DNA from: Aquabacterium sp.
GTDB lineage: Bacteria; Pseudomonadota; Gammaproteobacteria; Burkholderiales; Burkholderiaceae_C
Direction of reading: 5' to 3'
DNA length: 64,000 nucleotides
Assembly: GCA_030654395.1 (NCBI GenBank)
Contig: JAURXM010000040.1
Coordinates: 1 to 64,000, forward strand
Shown here: positions 1 to 9,663 of the stretch, piece by piece
How positions within the stretch are numbered: the stretch's first letter is position 1
Layout of the letters: each line of letters opens with the position of its first letter
Position numbers and translations under genes: made by a program
The notes under the pieces: generated by a model
The model's input: only the letters and a program-made list of their open reading frames with translations
What the model was told of the DNA's origin: nothing
Databases searched by the model: none

Positions 1-173
1 GCCCCCATTACATCGCGACCTTGCAATATGACTGGAATTGCCTGTTCCTGGATTGGCGTTGGGTAGACATATCCCTGGTCGCTGAGCGCCCGCAGAATGT
101 CTGGCGACAATCCGAATGAATCAAAACGTACGGTGTCAGGAATTTGCTCTGGATGCGGCGTGGTATCGGTCAT
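1..173 (-). CDS. rhlE: DEAD-box RNA helicase, N-terminus only (RhlE type)
   Basis: Partial gene whose first 57 residues are in the window; the rest lies beyond base 1. DEAD-box helicases unwind RNA duplexes using ATP in ribosome assembly and mRNA decay. The Q-motif region is visible: an aromatic F17/F20 followed by GL (21-22), then PTPIQ at residues 38-42, which in this family contacts adenine, and the start of the segment leading to motif I (GRDVMGA). The start is the ATG at 171-173; no good Shine-Dalgarno sequence is at the usual distance. RhlE rather than another DEAD-box paralogue is inferred from the short N-terminus, so the symbol is tentative. Confidence 0.75.
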   Translation of the reverse strand, partial: MTDTTPHPEQIPDTVRFDSFGLSPDILRALSDQGYVYPTPIQEQAIPVILQGRDVMG

Positions 174-177
174 GGTA

Positions 178-222
178 TGCAGGTTGAGTCTCCGTGAGTC
201 GAACACGGCATCTATGGATAAG
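178..222 (-). pseudogene. Decayed copy of a tRNA 3' half
   Basis: On the minus strand this stretch matches the 3' half of the tRNA gene at 548-625. The T-arm (ccgtgagtcgaacacgg as read on the plus strand, 192-208) is identical over 17 bases to 559-575. Weaker similarity continues on both sides, into the anticodon-stem/variable region (about 12 of 16 bases) and toward the acceptor/CCA end. No cloverleaf can form, so it is not a functional tRNA. It sits immediately upstream of the helicase start codon. Such 3'-half copies are typical of sites left by tRNA-targeting integrases. Confidence 0.6.
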
Positions 223-497
223 TAAAAATTTCCATGATGTTGCGTCACAAGAGGTAAAGGCGTGAGGATAATACAATAGGGTCATATTATACCACCACAC
301 CATCAAGCGTCCTCCAAAGTCGGAATTTACGCCCAATATTAATTATCGTCTTAAATCTTTTAACAAGAAAATGTTGAAATCGAAATGGTATCAACTGATA
401 AAAACAGACCATATCGCAAATTAATCAACGGCACTTCCAACCAACTAAAAAATTCTTCAAATAACAAAAGATATAAAAAACCACACTAAGTATATAC
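223..497. other. AT-rich intergenic stretch without genes
   Basis: No convincing coding region is seen. The stretch is clearly richer in A and T than the rest of the window, with runs such as aatattaattat and aaaaaattcttc. It lies between the tRNA remnant and the tRNA terminator. The only sizeable open frame here (minus strand, 136-336) has a composition unlike the neighbouring proteins and overlaps the helicase start, so it is not called. Confidence 0.6.
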
Positions 498-535
498 AAA
501 AAAGGATTGCAAACCGAAGCGTGCAATCCTTTTTT
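498..535 (-). terminator. Rho-independent terminator downstream of the tRNA
   Basis: A 14-bp perfect stem (aaaaaaggattgca / tgcaatcctttttt) encloses a 10-base loop (522-529 pairs with 504-511, flanked by A and T runs). On the minus strand it lies 12 bases after the tRNA 3' end and finishes in a U-tract. Because it has A and T runs on both sides it could also terminate from the other direction. Confidence 0.8.
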
Positions 536-547
536 ACTAAATATGCG

Positions 548-625
<78 letters not shown>

Positions 626-643
626 TTTAAAAATCAAGCGCCG

Positions 644-673
644 ATTGTATTACATTACGGGCCCTAAACACAA
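644..673 (-). promoter_or_regulatory. Putative sigma-70 promoter of the tRNA gene
   Basis: On the minus strand a TTGTGT box (673-668) is separated by 18 bases from TACAAT (649-644). Transcription would begin roughly 10-15 bases before the tRNA 5' end at 625. The -10 box is a good match and the -35 box moderate. Confidence 0.45.
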
Positions 674-766
674 GTCAATGCCTCATACTTTTGCATTTCA
701 TGACGACATATTTAGCCCAACAAAGCTTAATCAGTTTATGACACATGCCTTCTGCAAGACGCTGCT

Positions 767-3019
767 CTAATTACCTTCTAGAAAACTCTTAAGTTTGTCA
801 GAGCGAGATGGATGGCGCAATTTTCGCAATGCCTTGGCTTCAATCTGGCGAATACGTTCACGTGTCACATCGAACTGCTTACCCACCTCTTCAAGCGTGT
901 GATCAGTAGACATCTCAACACCAAAACGCATGCGCAATACTTTTGCTTCGCGTGGTGTGAGCGAATCCAGGACATCTTTCACAACATTGCGCATGGATGC
1001 GTGTAAAGCAGCATCTGCCGGGGCCAAGGTATGATTATCTTCGATAAAATCACCCAGGTGAGAGTCATCATCGTCACCAATTGGAGTCTCCATGGAGATC
1101 GGCTCTTTGGCGATCTTCATGATTTTGCGGACCTTGTCCTCCGGCATTTCCATCTTTTCAGCCAGCGTCGGCGCATCGGGCTCAAAGCCAAACTCTTGCA
1201 GGTGTTGACGCGAGATGCGGTTCATTTTGTTGATCGTCTCGATCATGTGAACCGGGATGCGGATGGTGCGGGCCTGATCTGCAATAGAGCGGGTAATCGC
1301 TTGCCGAATCCACCAAGTGGCGTAGGTCGAGAATTTGTAGCCGCGACGGTACTCAAACTTGTCCACAGCCTTCATCAGACCGATGTTGCCCTCTTGGATC
1401 AGATCCAAGAATTGCAGGCCGCGGTTGGTGTACTTCTTCGCAATAGAGATCACCAAACGCAAGTTGGCCTCGATCATTTCCTTCTTGGCATCGCGCGAGG
1501 CTTTTTCGCCATTGTTCATGCGCTTGTTGATGTCTTTCAGGTGATCGATAGGCACGACGGCCTTGGCTTGCAGGTCGATCAAGCGTTGTTGCAGCTCTTG
1601 GATCGCAGGCAAACTGCGACCCATGACGGCGCTGTAGTTTTTGCCGGCATTGGACTCTTGGATCGCCCAGTCCAAGTTCAAGATGTTCGGTGGGAACGAC
1701 TTGATGAACTGCGCTTGGGCCATGCCGCACTTGTCGACGACAATTTTGCGCAGCTCACGCTCATAGCGGCGAATGTCGTCCACTTGTGAGCGCAACATGC
1801 CGCACAGGCGTTCGATCGTCTTGACCGTGAAGCGGATGGTCATCAACTCTTGGCTGATGGCCTCTTGGGCTTTGTTGTAAGGCGCTGATTTGTAGCCGTC
1901 TTTTTCGAAGGACTTGGCCATTTTCTCGAAGTTCTCGCGCAAGGCGTCGAACTTGATCATGGCTTGGTTCTTCATCTCTTCGAGCTTTTTGGTCAAGGCT
2001 TTGGAGCCGCCATTGCCGTCGTCGTCTTCATCTTCGTCAAACTCATCGAAGTCTTCTTCGGCCACATAGTCGTCGGCCTCATCGGCGGCCACAAAGCCAT
2101 CGACAATTTCAGAGATCTTCGCCTCACCTGAGCGAATTTTGTCAGACAGCGACAAGATTTCTGCAATGGTGGTGGGGGATGCGGAGATGGCCAGCATCAT
2201 GGCTTGCAAGCCGCCTTCGATGCGTTTGGCGATTTCAATTTCGCCCTCGCGCGTCAGCAACTCGACCGTGCCCATTTCGCGCATGTACATGCGCACAGGA
2301 TCGGTGGTGCGGCCAAATTCGGAGTCCACCGTAGACAGCGCAGCTTCAGCGGCTTCTTCGGCTTCTTCTTCGGTGGCGGTGGCTTGGGCGCTGCCGGAAA
2401 TCAGCAGCGTTGCGGCATCAGGTGCCTGCTCGTAAACCGCCACGCCCATGTCATTCAACATGGAAATGATGGCTTCGAGAATTTCGTTTTCAACCAGCTT
2501 TTCGGGCAAGTGGTCGTTGATTTCCTGGTGTGTCAGGAAGCCACGGGTCTTGCCCATCTTGATCAGGGTTTTGAGTTCCTGACGACGCTTGTTGACTTCT
2601 TCTTCGGATAAGGCGGTCTCGTCGATGCCGAATTCGCGCATCAGCGCGCGTTCTTTGGCCCGCGACACCTTCATGCGCAGTGGCTTGACCTTGGGCTTGT
2701 CTGCGTCAGCGGTGCCAGATTCGGCTTCAGCGACTTCAACTTCGCCAGCGATTTCTGCCTCGATTTCAGCCGCATCTGCATCTTCAAAGATGATTTTTTT
2801 GGCTTCCTTCTTGACTACCGGCGCGTCTACTTCTGCCGCTGCCTTGGGCTTGCGGCCACGCTTTTTGGGCTCATTGGCGTCTGCGGACGCCTCGTCAGCG
2901 TCGCCCGCGGTGGCTTTGGTAGCCACACGGGTTTTGACTTTTTTCTCTGTCACGTCGGCTTCGGCAGTAGCTTTGTCAATGGCTTTAACTGCGGTCTTCG
3001 CGGCTTTTTTCGCGGTCAT
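767..3019 (-). CDS. rpoD: RNA polymerase primary sigma factor RpoD (sigma-70)
   Basis: Housekeeping sigma factor that directs RNA polymerase to -35/-10 promoters. It has 750 residues if started at the ATG at 3017-3019, which has a strong upstream GAGGAAG; an upstream in-frame start at 3103 would add 28 residues of unrelated sequence. Regions visible: a conserved core around '[20 protein letters not shown]', region 2.4 from residue 572 ([18 protein letters not shown]), and the region 4.2 helix-turn-helix from residue 708 ([20 protein letters not shown]). The first ~140 residues are a low-complexity Ala/Lys/Glu extension containing KKRGRKPK (52-59), which resembles an AT-hook; long charged N-termini are usual for betaproteobacterial RpoD. 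dnaG lies upstream in the same direction. Confidence 0.97.
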   Translation of the reverse strand: MTAKKAAKTAVKAIDKATAEADVTEKKVKTRVATKATAGDADEASADANEPKKRGRKPKAAAEVDAPVVKKEAKKIIFEDADAAEIEAEIAGEVEVAEAESGTADADKPKVKPLRMKVSRAKERALMREFGIDETALSEEEVNKRRQELKTLIKMGKTRGFLTHQEINDHLPEKLVENEILEAIISMLNDMGVAVYEQAPDAATLLISGSAQATATEEEAEEAAEAALSTVDSEFGRTTDPVRMYMREMGTVELLTREGEIEIAKRIEGGLQAMMLAISASPTTIAEILSLSDKIRSGEAKISEIVDGFVAADEADDYVAEEDFDEFDEDEDDDGNGGSKALTKKLEEMKNQAMIKFDALRENFEKMAKSFEKDGYKSAPYNKAQEAISQELMTIRFTVKTIERLCGMLRSQVDDIRRYERELRKIVVDKCGMAQAQFIKSFPPNILNLDWAIQESNAGKNYSAVMGRSLPAIQELQQRLIDLQAKAVVPIDHLKDINKRMNNGEKASRDAKKEMIEANLRLVISIAKKYTNRGLQFLDLIQEGNIGLMKAVDKFEYRRGYKFSTYATWWIRQAITRSIADQARTIRIPVHMIETINKMNRISRQHLQEFGFEPDAPTLAEKMEMPEDKVRKIMKIAKEPISMETPIGDDDDSHLGDFIEDNHTLAPADAALHASMRNVVKDVLDSLTPREAKVLRMRFGVEMSTDHTLEEVGKQFDVTRERIRQIEAKALRKLRHPSRSDKLKSFLEGN

Positions 3020-3120
3020 GCGCTTCCTCGAAAGAGAATTCTGGGTGCTATCGAACCTTCCATTATCGCGCAAGGGAAGGGGGGCGTCAAAAACTTGTCG
3101 CAAATAATCAAATGGGTGAA

Positions 3121-5226
3121 TCAGCCGGATATGGGGCGCCGTTGGCTAATTTCAAGCTTCATGTCTCGGGTGATTTTAAAAAGCGCCAGTTTTCGAGCCT
3201 CGGCTGCCTCAGAAAGTTCACCTGATTGAAGGAGTAAATCAAGCTCATCCCTGAGTGCAACCAGCTCCAGCGGGAGGATCAAGGTGATCAAATCGGCCAC
3301 CGTGTCCTTGTTGTCCGGCACCTCCAAGAACTGCGCAATGCGACGCGCCAAGGGCTGGAAGTTGACCGACTCTTCTGGGTCGTCAGCCGAATCGACTTCA
3401 CCGCGCATGATTTGCAGCAGGCTTTCGGGCGGCAACAGACCTTGGTCGATCAAGATGCTGTCCAGCCATCTGAAAAAATCACCGTAGGGGGCCGGTTGGT
3501 CGCACAGCAGGTCATGGGTTGCAGAGGGCAGTTGCTCCCAAAAATCGCTGTGTGATGTCAATGCCCAGACGATGCGATCCAGCGGAGTGGCTGCTTGCGG
3601 AGGTGGGCGTTGCACAACCGGGCTGCCGCGTGTCTGCCAGCGTGAGCTGCCCCCGCCTTTGCCAGGCTTCCAGGGTTTGCCATCTCGGCGCAGGCCTTCT
3701 TGTGGCGGGCGATAAGGCTCTTCTTGGGGGGCGTAGCCACCAGCGGGCTCGTTGTTGGTCCAATCATGACCGCCGCCATCGGGCTCAAAAGTGGGCATGT
3801 GGCTATCGAAGCTGTCGCTGTCGCTCTCGCTCCCTTGGTGCGTTTCGCGGGGTTTGCCACCACGGGCCGCACCTTGATGTCGCTCGCGAACTTGATCGGC
3901 CAGCAGGATTTTTTGTTGATGCTCAGCGAGGCGCTTTCGGACATCGTCAGGCGCCATCCGGGCCATCTGCGCCAATTCGTCTGCCACAAGACCCTGCAAG
4001 GCGCCGTCCGGGAACTGGGCAATCAAAGGAATCGCTTGTACCAGCAGGCGTGCGCGTCCTTCTGCATTGTTGAGGTCACAATCGCCAGCTGCATGCTCCA
4101 GCACTTGCTTGGACAGGGGCACAGCTTGCTTGATGCAGGTCTCGAAAGCTTCAGGCCCATGCTCGCGGATGAAGCTGTCCGGGTCGTGCTCTGCAGGCAG
4201 GAACAGAAAGCTGATGCGGCGGGTGTCACTGGCGTGGGGCAGGGTGGCTTCTAGTGCGCGCCCGGCAGCGCGGCGCCCGGCAGCGTCACCGTCAAAGCTG
4301 AATACCACTTGGTCTGTGAAACGGAACAGCTTTTGGGCGTGTTCTGCTGTGCAGGCTGTGCCCAAAGTGGCCACCGCATTGCCATAGCCCCATTGCGCCA
4401 GCGCCACCACGTCCATATAGCCCTCGGTGACGATGGCGTAGCCTTTGTTGCGCAAGGCAGACCGGGCCTCAAACAAGCCGTAGAGCTCACGTCCCTTGCT
4501 GAAGACGGGTGTTTCTGGGGAGTTGAGGTATTTGGGCTCTCCTTTGTCCAGCACGCGTCCGCCAAAGCCAATGACATCGCCTTGGGGGTTGCGGATAGGG
4601 AACATGATCCGATCGCGAAAGCGGTCATAGCGCTTGCCTTCGGTCTCGCCGGCGTCGGGCTCGTGCGTGATGACCAAGCCAGATTCGACCAAAAGCGGGT
4701 CGTCGTACTTTGGGAAGGCGCTGGCTAATCCGCGCCAGCTATCGGGTGCGTAGCCGAGGGCAAACCTGGCGGCGATCTCGCCCGTTAAACCTCGCCCCTT
4801 GAGGTAGCTGACTGCTCGCGGTGTGTTTTTGAGTTGCAGCTTCCAGTGCTGCGATGCCTTGGCCATCACGTCGGTCAAAGACACTTGTTTTTCTTTGACT
4901 TGTTTTTGGCGCTCGCGCTCTTCTGGGCGGACGTTGTCATCTGGGACCTGCATGGCTTGGATTTGAGCCAGGTCTTTGACGGCATCGATGAAGCCTAGTC
5001 CACCGTACTCCATCAGAAAGCCGACCGCGTTGCCATGTACGCCACAGCCAAAGCAGTGGTAAGTCTGGCGACTGGGGCTGACGATGAAGCTGGGAGATTT
5101 CTCCCCGTGGAAGGGGCACAAGCCTTTGAAGTTGATGCCAGCCTTTTTCAGGGTGACGTACTTACCCACGATATCGGCGATATCGGTGCGGGCGAGTAAA
5201 TCCTGAATGAATGACGGTGGGATCAC
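3121..5226 (-). CDS. dnaG: DNA primase DnaG
   Basis: Synthesises RNA primers for the replisome and interacts with DnaB helicase. The CHC2 zinc finger is at residues 37-61 (C37, H40, C58, C61), followed by the catalytic core with the Toprim signature [10 protein letters not shown] and the acidic [10 protein letters not shown] Gln/Gly/Pro-rich linker leads to the C-terminal helicase-binding domain. Length about 701 residues. The start is uncertain: GTG at 5226 puts the family's usual [10 protein letters not shown] at the N-terminus, whereas a TTG at 5262 gives an unlikely Cys-containing extension. No clear Shine-Dalgarno supports either. The order dnaG then rpoD follows the common macromolecular-synthesis arrangement, here without a visible rpsU. 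Confidence 0.95.
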   Translation of the reverse strand: MIPPSFIQDLLARTDIADIVGKYVTLKKAGINFKGLCPFHGEKSPSFIVSPSRQTYHCFGCGVHGNAVGFLMEYGGLGFIDAVKDLAQIQAMQVPDDNVRPEERERQKQVKEKQVSLTDVMAKASQHWKLQLKNTPRAVSYLKGRGLTGEIAARFALGYAPDSWRGLASAFPKYDDPLLVESGLVITHEPDAGETEGKRYDRFRDRIMFPIRNPQGDVIGFGGRVLDKGEPKYLNSPETPVFSKGRELYGLFEARSALRNKGYAIVTEGYMDVVALAQWGYGNAVATLGTACTAEHAQKLFRFTDQVVFSFDGDAAGRRAAGRALEATLPHASDTRRISFLFLPAEHDPDSFIREHGPEAFETCIKQAVPLSKQVLEHAAGDCDLNNAEGRARLLVQAIPLIAQFPDGALQGLVADELAQMARMAPDDVRKRLAEHQQKILLADQVRERHQGAARGGKPRETHQGSESDSDSFDSHMPTFEPDGGGHDWTNNEPAGGYAPQEEPYRPPQEGLRRDGKPWKPGKGGGSSRWQTRGSPVVQRPPPQAATPLDRIVWALTSHSDFWEQLPSATHDLLCDQPAPYGDFFRWLDSILIDQGLLPPESLLQIMRGEVDSADDPEESVNFQPLARRIAQFLEVPDNKDTVADLITLILPLELVALRDELDLLLQSGELSEAAEARKLALFKITRDMKLEISQRRPISG

Positions 5227-5263
5227 AGCAGCCAACGTATCGCAAGTGCATTTCAAATGCAAC

Positions 5264-5291
5264 GGCCCCGACGCGGCAGGGCGACGGGGCC
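5264..5291 (-). other. GC-rich hairpin between adk and dnaG
   Basis: GGCCCCG (5264-5270) pairs with CGGGGCC (5285-5291) around a 14-base loop. It lies 36 bases after the adk stop and just before dnaG. There is no U-tract on either side, so it is recorded as a stem-loop that may stop or slow transcription, not as a proven terminator. Confidence 0.4.
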
Positions 5292-5326
5292 ATTGTGCTC
5301 AGCCTGTGTGGTCGAGGCAGTGTGTG

Positions 5327-5983
<657 letters not shown>

Positions 5984-6088
5984 TTATATCCTCGGTATCC
6001 ATTGGTACTGCCGGGCGTACCCGAACAGCTGTTTGAGGCCGGAGGATATCACGCACCCCCCCAAATTGGCGGGAGGGAATGCACCTGA

Positions 6089-6844
6089 TTACGCACCAAA
6101 AACGGCGCGCACGCGTGCTAAATCCTCAGGCGTATCCACCCCAGCACCTGGCGCTTGTTGCGTGATGTGTACAGCGATGCGCTCTCCATGCCAAAGCACG
6201 CGCAGCTGTTCAAGCGACTCCGCGGTTTCCAGTGGGCTGGGCGCCAGCTGTGGAAAGCGGCGTAGAAACCCGGCCCGGTAGCCATAAATGCCGATGTGTC
6301 TGAGCGGTGCTGCGTCACCCGTGGCGGGTTGTCCGGGTGTCGGTGCGTCACGCCACCAAGGAATGGGGGCTCGTGAAAAATACAGGGCTCGCCCATCGAT
6401 GTCCGTGACCACTTTGACCACATTGCTGTTGCCAAAATGCGCTGGGTCTTCAATGGGGTGCGCTGCTGTACTGACCACGCAGTCTGGACGGAGATCCAAT
6501 TGAGCGGCGCAGGCGTTGATCAGGGCAGGGTCAATCAAGGGCTCATCGCCTTGAACGTTGACAACGGTATCTTGTCCATCAAGGCCCAAAAGCACACAAG
6601 CCTCCGCCAACCGATCGCTGCCCGTGGGGTGATCTGGGCGGGTCATGACGCAACGCACGTTGTGCTTTTGACAGGCCTGCGCGATCAACTCACTGTCCGT
6701 GGCAACCACAACTTGGCTTGCTGCGCTCTGCGCGGCCCTTTGGGCAACGCGGACGATCATGGGTAGCCCAGCAATGTCTGCCAAGGGTTTGTCAGGCAGC
6801 CGAGTTGATGCCAGCCGGGCAGGGATCAGAACCGTGAAACCCAT
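6089..6844 (-). CDS. kdsB: 3-deoxy-manno-octulosonate cytidylyltransferase KdsB
   Basis: Activates Kdo with CTP to CMP-Kdo for the lipopolysaccharide inner core. It has 251 residues. The nucleotidyltransferase N-terminus [17 protein letters not shown] matches the family motif, and [10 protein letters not shown] is the metal/nucleotide-binding strand. The ATG at 6842-6844 is chosen over an upstream in-frame start at 6922 because the homologous N-terminus begins there and because it lies one base from the stop of the Trm112-like gene (translational coupling likely). With lpxK it forms an envelope-biogenesis cluster. Confidence 0.96.
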   Translation of the reverse strand: MGFTVLIPARLASTRLPDKPLADIAGLPMIVRVAQRAAQSAASQVVVATDSELIAQACQKHNVRCVMTRPDHPTGSDRLAEACVLLGLDGQDTVVNVQGDEPLIDPALINACAAQLDLRPDCVVSTAAHPIEDPAHFGNSNVVKVVTDIDGRALYFSRAPIPWWRDAPTPGQPATGDAAPLRHIGIYGYRAGFLRRFPQLAPSPLETAESLEQLRVLWHGERIAVHITQQAPGAGVDTPEDLARVRAVFGA

Positions 6845-6845
6845 G

Positions 6846-7058
6846 TCAAGCCTCTTGGTCTGACGTGGGGCTGTGAACCACGGGCATGTTGTTCTCGTCC
6901 AGTGCCATGGCCTCGTTTTCAAGCATCACGGGGATGCCATCGCGGATCGGGTAACCAAGGTGATCTGCGTGGCAGATCAAATAGGTGCCTTGTGGCTGGC
7001 GCTGCAAAGGGCCCTTGCAGACGGGGCAGACCAGCAGCTCAATGAGTCGTGTATCCAT
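6846..7058 (-). CDS. ycaR: Trm112-like / UPF0434 small zinc-type protein (YcaR)
   Basis: Seventy-residue protein with the family N-terminus [11 protein letters not shown] (C11, C14) and a third Cys in LICHAD. Only one CxxC pair plus a single Cys is visible, as in many bacterial members, so metal binding is not certain. Trm112 proteins in eukaryotes and archaea activate methyltransferases; the bacterial role is not settled. It lies between lpxK and kdsB, a conserved position in proteobacteria, and its stop almost touches the kdsB start. Confidence 0.88.
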   Translation of the reverse strand: MDTRLIELLVCPVCKGPLQRQPQGTYLICHADHLGYPIRDGIPVMLENEAMALDENNMPVVHSPTSDQEA

Positions 7059-7064
7059 GATGGG

Positions 7065-8159
7065 TCAGTCGGAGTTGATTGATGTACCTTGCAAACGGCC
7101 TAAGGCGGCGTCTACGGCGAACCAGAATGTGTTCTCTGGTGTGAAGTCTAGTGCGGCAACCCAAACGCGGCATCCTGGGCGCTCTGTGGCCAGTCGCTTG
7201 GGGTTGATTTTGACAGCATCTTTCTCTGTCACGATCACATCGCAGGCGTCGACAGGCCAAGGCAAGACGGCAAAATCTGCGTGATCGTCTAGTGGGATGC
7301 CTTGGGCATGGATGCCCACTTGGGTCAATGCGTCAAAAAATCGCTGAGGATGGGCGATGCCTGCGACAGCCCAAGTGGTGCGACCTTGCAGACTGGGTTC
7401 GGCGTGTGTTTGCGTTTGTGTTGTCGTGTGCCCAGCATCGGCCCACCAGTCGCCCAGCGATCGCAGTGGTGCCAATTTGGTGGATGCCAAGTGCCCCGCC
7501 AGCGTCGTGCTGGCTTGTTGGGCGTTGTAAATCACGATGGGGGCTGCGCACAAACCAGGTGGGGACGGTGCATTGATGTGCTCACGCAGAGGGCCAGCGG
7601 GCAGCAGCCAGCCATTGCCTTGGCCACGGCCATCAAACACAACGACCTCGATGTCACGTTGCAAGCTCAGGTGCTGCAAACCATCATCGCAGACCAATAT
7701 GTTGATCTCTGGGTGCTTATCTAACAAGGCGTGTCCACAGGCTGCCCGATCGCGCCCGACCATCATCGGCACACCCGTGCGTCGCCAGATCAACAAGGGC
7801 TCGTCACCCGTGACTTGCGCATTGGCGCTGCCTGCCGTGAGCGCATCAATTAAGACAGGGCCCTCTTGGGTCGGCGTGGCTTTGTAGCCTCGACTGAGTA
7901 CGCCAGGCTTGAACCCCCGGGCTTGTAGGTGTGCCAGTAGCGCGATCGTGGTCGGGGTCTTGCCAGCGCCACCCACCACGCGGTTGCCCACCACGATCAC
8001 AGGCACAGGCAGCTTGCTTGAAGCAAGCCACCCACGGTGATAAGCGAGCCGCCTGATGCGCACCAGCATCGACATCAGCACAGACAGAGGCCACAGCAAG
8101 CACGCCAACAGACCTCGTCTAAGCCAAGCTTGATTCAATGTCGCGGCAAGGCTGCTCAT
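7065..8159 (-). CDS. lpxK: Tetraacyldisaccharide 4'-kinase LpxK
   Basis: Inner-membrane kinase that phosphorylates the 4' position of the lipid A precursor disaccharide. It has 364 residues from the ATG at 8157-8159. An N-terminal hydrophobic helix (LLACLLWPLSVLMSML) is followed by the P-loop GGAGKTPTT. The start is placed 19 bases after the exbD stop; the longer frame to 8228 would begin with TTG inside exbD. The C-terminal end is followed by the Trm112-like gene within 6 bases, suggesting one transcript exbB-exbD-lpxK-ycaR-kdsB. Confidence 0.95.
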   Translation of the reverse strand: MSSLAATLNQAWLRRGLLACLLWPLSVLMSMLVRIRRLAYHRGWLASSKLPVPVIVVGNRVVGGAGKTPTTIALLAHLQARGFKPGVLSRGYKATPTQEGPVLIDALTAGSANAQVTGDEPLLIWRRTGVPMMVGRDRAACGHALLDKHPEINILVCDDGLQHLSLQRDIEVVVFDGRGQGNGWLLPAGPLREHINAPSPPGLCAAPIVIYNAQQASTTLAGHLASTKLAPLRSLGDWWADAGHTTTQTQTHAEPSLQGRTTWAVAGIAHPQRFFDALTQVGIHAQGIPLDDHADFAVLPWPVDACDVIVTEKDAVKINPKRLATERPGCRVWVAALDFTPENTFWFAVDAALGRLQGTSINSD

Positions 8160-8178
8160 GAGGATAGTGAAGGTGCGG

Positions 8179-8628
8179 CTATGGCTGAGCCTGAGCCGCC
8201 CCTGCGTCGGCTTGGCCTTGTGTTGCAAAAGTCAGCTGCGACAAACCAACACGCCGGGCCGCATCCATCACGTTGATCACGCTCTGGTGTGTGGCCGAGG
8301 CGTCTGCAGTCACCACGACCACCGAGCTTTTGTCACCGGATGCCGCAGTCGATAGGCCCACGGCGATTGACTCGACGCTGCGCCCGTCGAGCACACGCTG
8401 ATTGATCACGTAGCGACCATCCGCAGTGACCACCACGATCAGCTCATGCGGCCTGGGCTTGGCTGATTGCGCATTGGCTGTGGGCAGGTTGATTTTGAGC
8501 TCGGTCAACTTAGAGTAAGTCGTCGTGAGCACCAAAAATATCAAGACAACCAGCAGCACGTCGATGAACGGGATCAAATTGATCTCAGGTTCTTCTGGCT
8601 GATGCCGCTTGCGAAAGTTCATGGCCAT
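8179..8628 (-). CDS. exbD: Biopolymer transport protein ExbD
   Basis: Subunit of the TonB-ExbB-ExbD or Tol-like proton-driven energy transducer in the inner membrane. It has 149 residues: a short cytoplasmic N-terminus, one membrane segment (about 20-40) with the conserved Asp in FIDVLLVVL (D23) that is part of the proton path, and a periplasmic domain. It follows exbB by 12 bases. No tonB gene is adjacent, which is common when the pair sits beside lpxK, so its partner energiser is unknown. Confidence 0.94.
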   Translation of the reverse strand: MAMNFRKRHQPEEPEINLIPFIDVLLVVLIFLVLTTTYSKLTELKINLPTANAQSAKPRPHELIVVVTADGRYVINQRVLDGRSVESIAVGLSTAASGDKSSVVVVTADASATHQSVINVMDAARRVGLSQLTFATQGQADAGAAQAQP

Positions 8629-8640
8629 GGGGCGCCTCGC

Positions 8641-9279
8641 TCAGCGCCGACCTGAAGACAGACGCAGCAAGTGCGGCACCATGCGCTCGGCGGCTTGCTC
8701 CATCGCCAAGGTGTAGCCTTCTATGCGTGCACGGAAATAACGGTAAAACATCAGCGATGGGATGGCCACGATCAGACCAAACGCGGTGTTGTAGAGCGCA
8801 ACCGAGATGCCATGAGCCAGCTCCATTGGATTGGCACCAGCCGCACCGGTTGAGGCCCCAGATGCACCAAAAATCTCAATCATGCCGATGACTGTGCCCA
8901 GCAGGCCCAATAAGGGCGCGGCGCTGGCGATGGTGCCCAGTGCGTTGAGGTTGCGCTCAAGTTGGTGTACGCCATCGCGGCCTGCGGACTCAAATGCGCC
9001 CCGCAAATTGGCTTCTGTGATGCGGGGTTCGGCCTGCGCTGCACGCAGACCCTGAGCCAGCAACAATCCCAAAATGGAGTTATCTGCCAGTTTATTGATG
9101 GTGTCGGCTGAGGGTAAACTGGTGCGCGTCACAGAGATGACCTCATCTACGAGGCGGTTGGGCGCAACCCGGGCTTCGCGTAGACTCAAAAATCGTTCGA
9201 TGACCAGTGCCAGCGCCACGATGGAGCACAGCACAAGCGGAATAATCGGCCAGCCAGCAGCTTGTAGTATCGACAGCAA
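8641..9279 (-). CDS. exbB: Biopolymer transport protein ExbB (MotA/TolQ/ExbB family)
   Basis: Proton-channel subunit that works with ExbD. It has 212 residues with three hydrophobic segments: near the N-terminus (IIPLVLCSIVALALVIE), around 'APLLGLLGTVIGMIEIF' and 'YNTAFGLIVAIPSLMFYRYF'. The GLLGTVIGM motif is the family hallmark. It is first in the minus-strand exbB-exbD-lpxK-ycaR-kdsB run; its upstream region is shared with the divergent xseA. Confidence 0.95.
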   Translation of the reverse strand: MLSILQAAGWPIIPLVLCSIVALALVIERFLSLREARVAPNRLVDEVISVTRTSLPSADTINKLADNSILGLLLAQGLRAAQAEPRITEANLRGAFESAGRDGVHQLERNLNALGTIASAAPLLGLLGTVIGMIEIFGASGASTGAAGANPMELAHGISVALYNTAFGLIVAIPSLMFYRYFRARIEGYTLAMEQAAERMVPHLLRLSSGRR

Positions 9280-9453
9280 CAGAGGACTCCCTAGGGGATA
9301 AATCTTGCGCTCGCAGCCCGTTTAAGCGGTGCATTTGAGCAGATGAGCATTCAGCCGCTGATTATGGCGCCGAATTTCATGCACGCCGTGTGGTGTGGGG
9401 GCGCTAGCCACATCAGGCATGCATGTTGCATTGCGGTATTCGTCCACCGAATC

Positions 9454-9474
9454 TGTGGATAACTTTGTTGATAA
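9454..9474. promoter_or_regulatory. Pair of DnaA-box-like sites
   Basis: TGTGGATAA (9454-9462) is the exact complement of the consensus DnaA box TTATCCACA. Twelve bases on, in the same orientation, TGTTGATAA (9466-9474) is the one-mismatch variant also found in bacterial origins. The pair lies in the divergent intergenic region between exbB and xseA. Binding is not shown; it is inferred from consensus. Confidence 0.5.
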
Positions 9475-9519
9475 GTCGTCTAGGTTGATGGTCTAGCCAC
9501 GAGAATTCAATGCATTTGG

Positions 9520-9548
9520 TTGTTTGCCTTATTTTTAAGCACTTAAAT
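9520..9548 (+). promoter_or_regulatory. Weak candidate promoter for xseA
   Basis: TTGTTT (9520-9525), a 17-base spacer and TTAAAT (9543-9548) stand in an AT-rich part of the 384-base exbB/xseA gap. The match to sigma-70 boxes is only moderate. Confidence 0.28.
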
Positions 9549-9663
9549 ACGCATTAAAATCAACGACTTAGGACGAAAATGGGGCGATGTAGCATGGTCG
9601 GGTTGTATATGTACCAAGATGTTGGTGGGTGTGGACTGCTTACATCATGGCTGGGTGAGTCCC

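Noticed and set aside
136-336. Short minus-strand frame upstream of the helicase
   Set aside because: It overlaps the helicase start in another frame and lies in the AT-rich spacer; no ribosome-binding site or family match was seen.
1031-1789. Long open frame on the plus strand across rpoD
   Set aside because: It lies antisense to conserved rpoD codons, has a composition typical of a shadow frame, and resembles no known protein.
5264-5291. Intrinsic terminator between adk and dnaG
   Set aside because: The stem is good but there is no U-tract, so only a stem-loop is reported.
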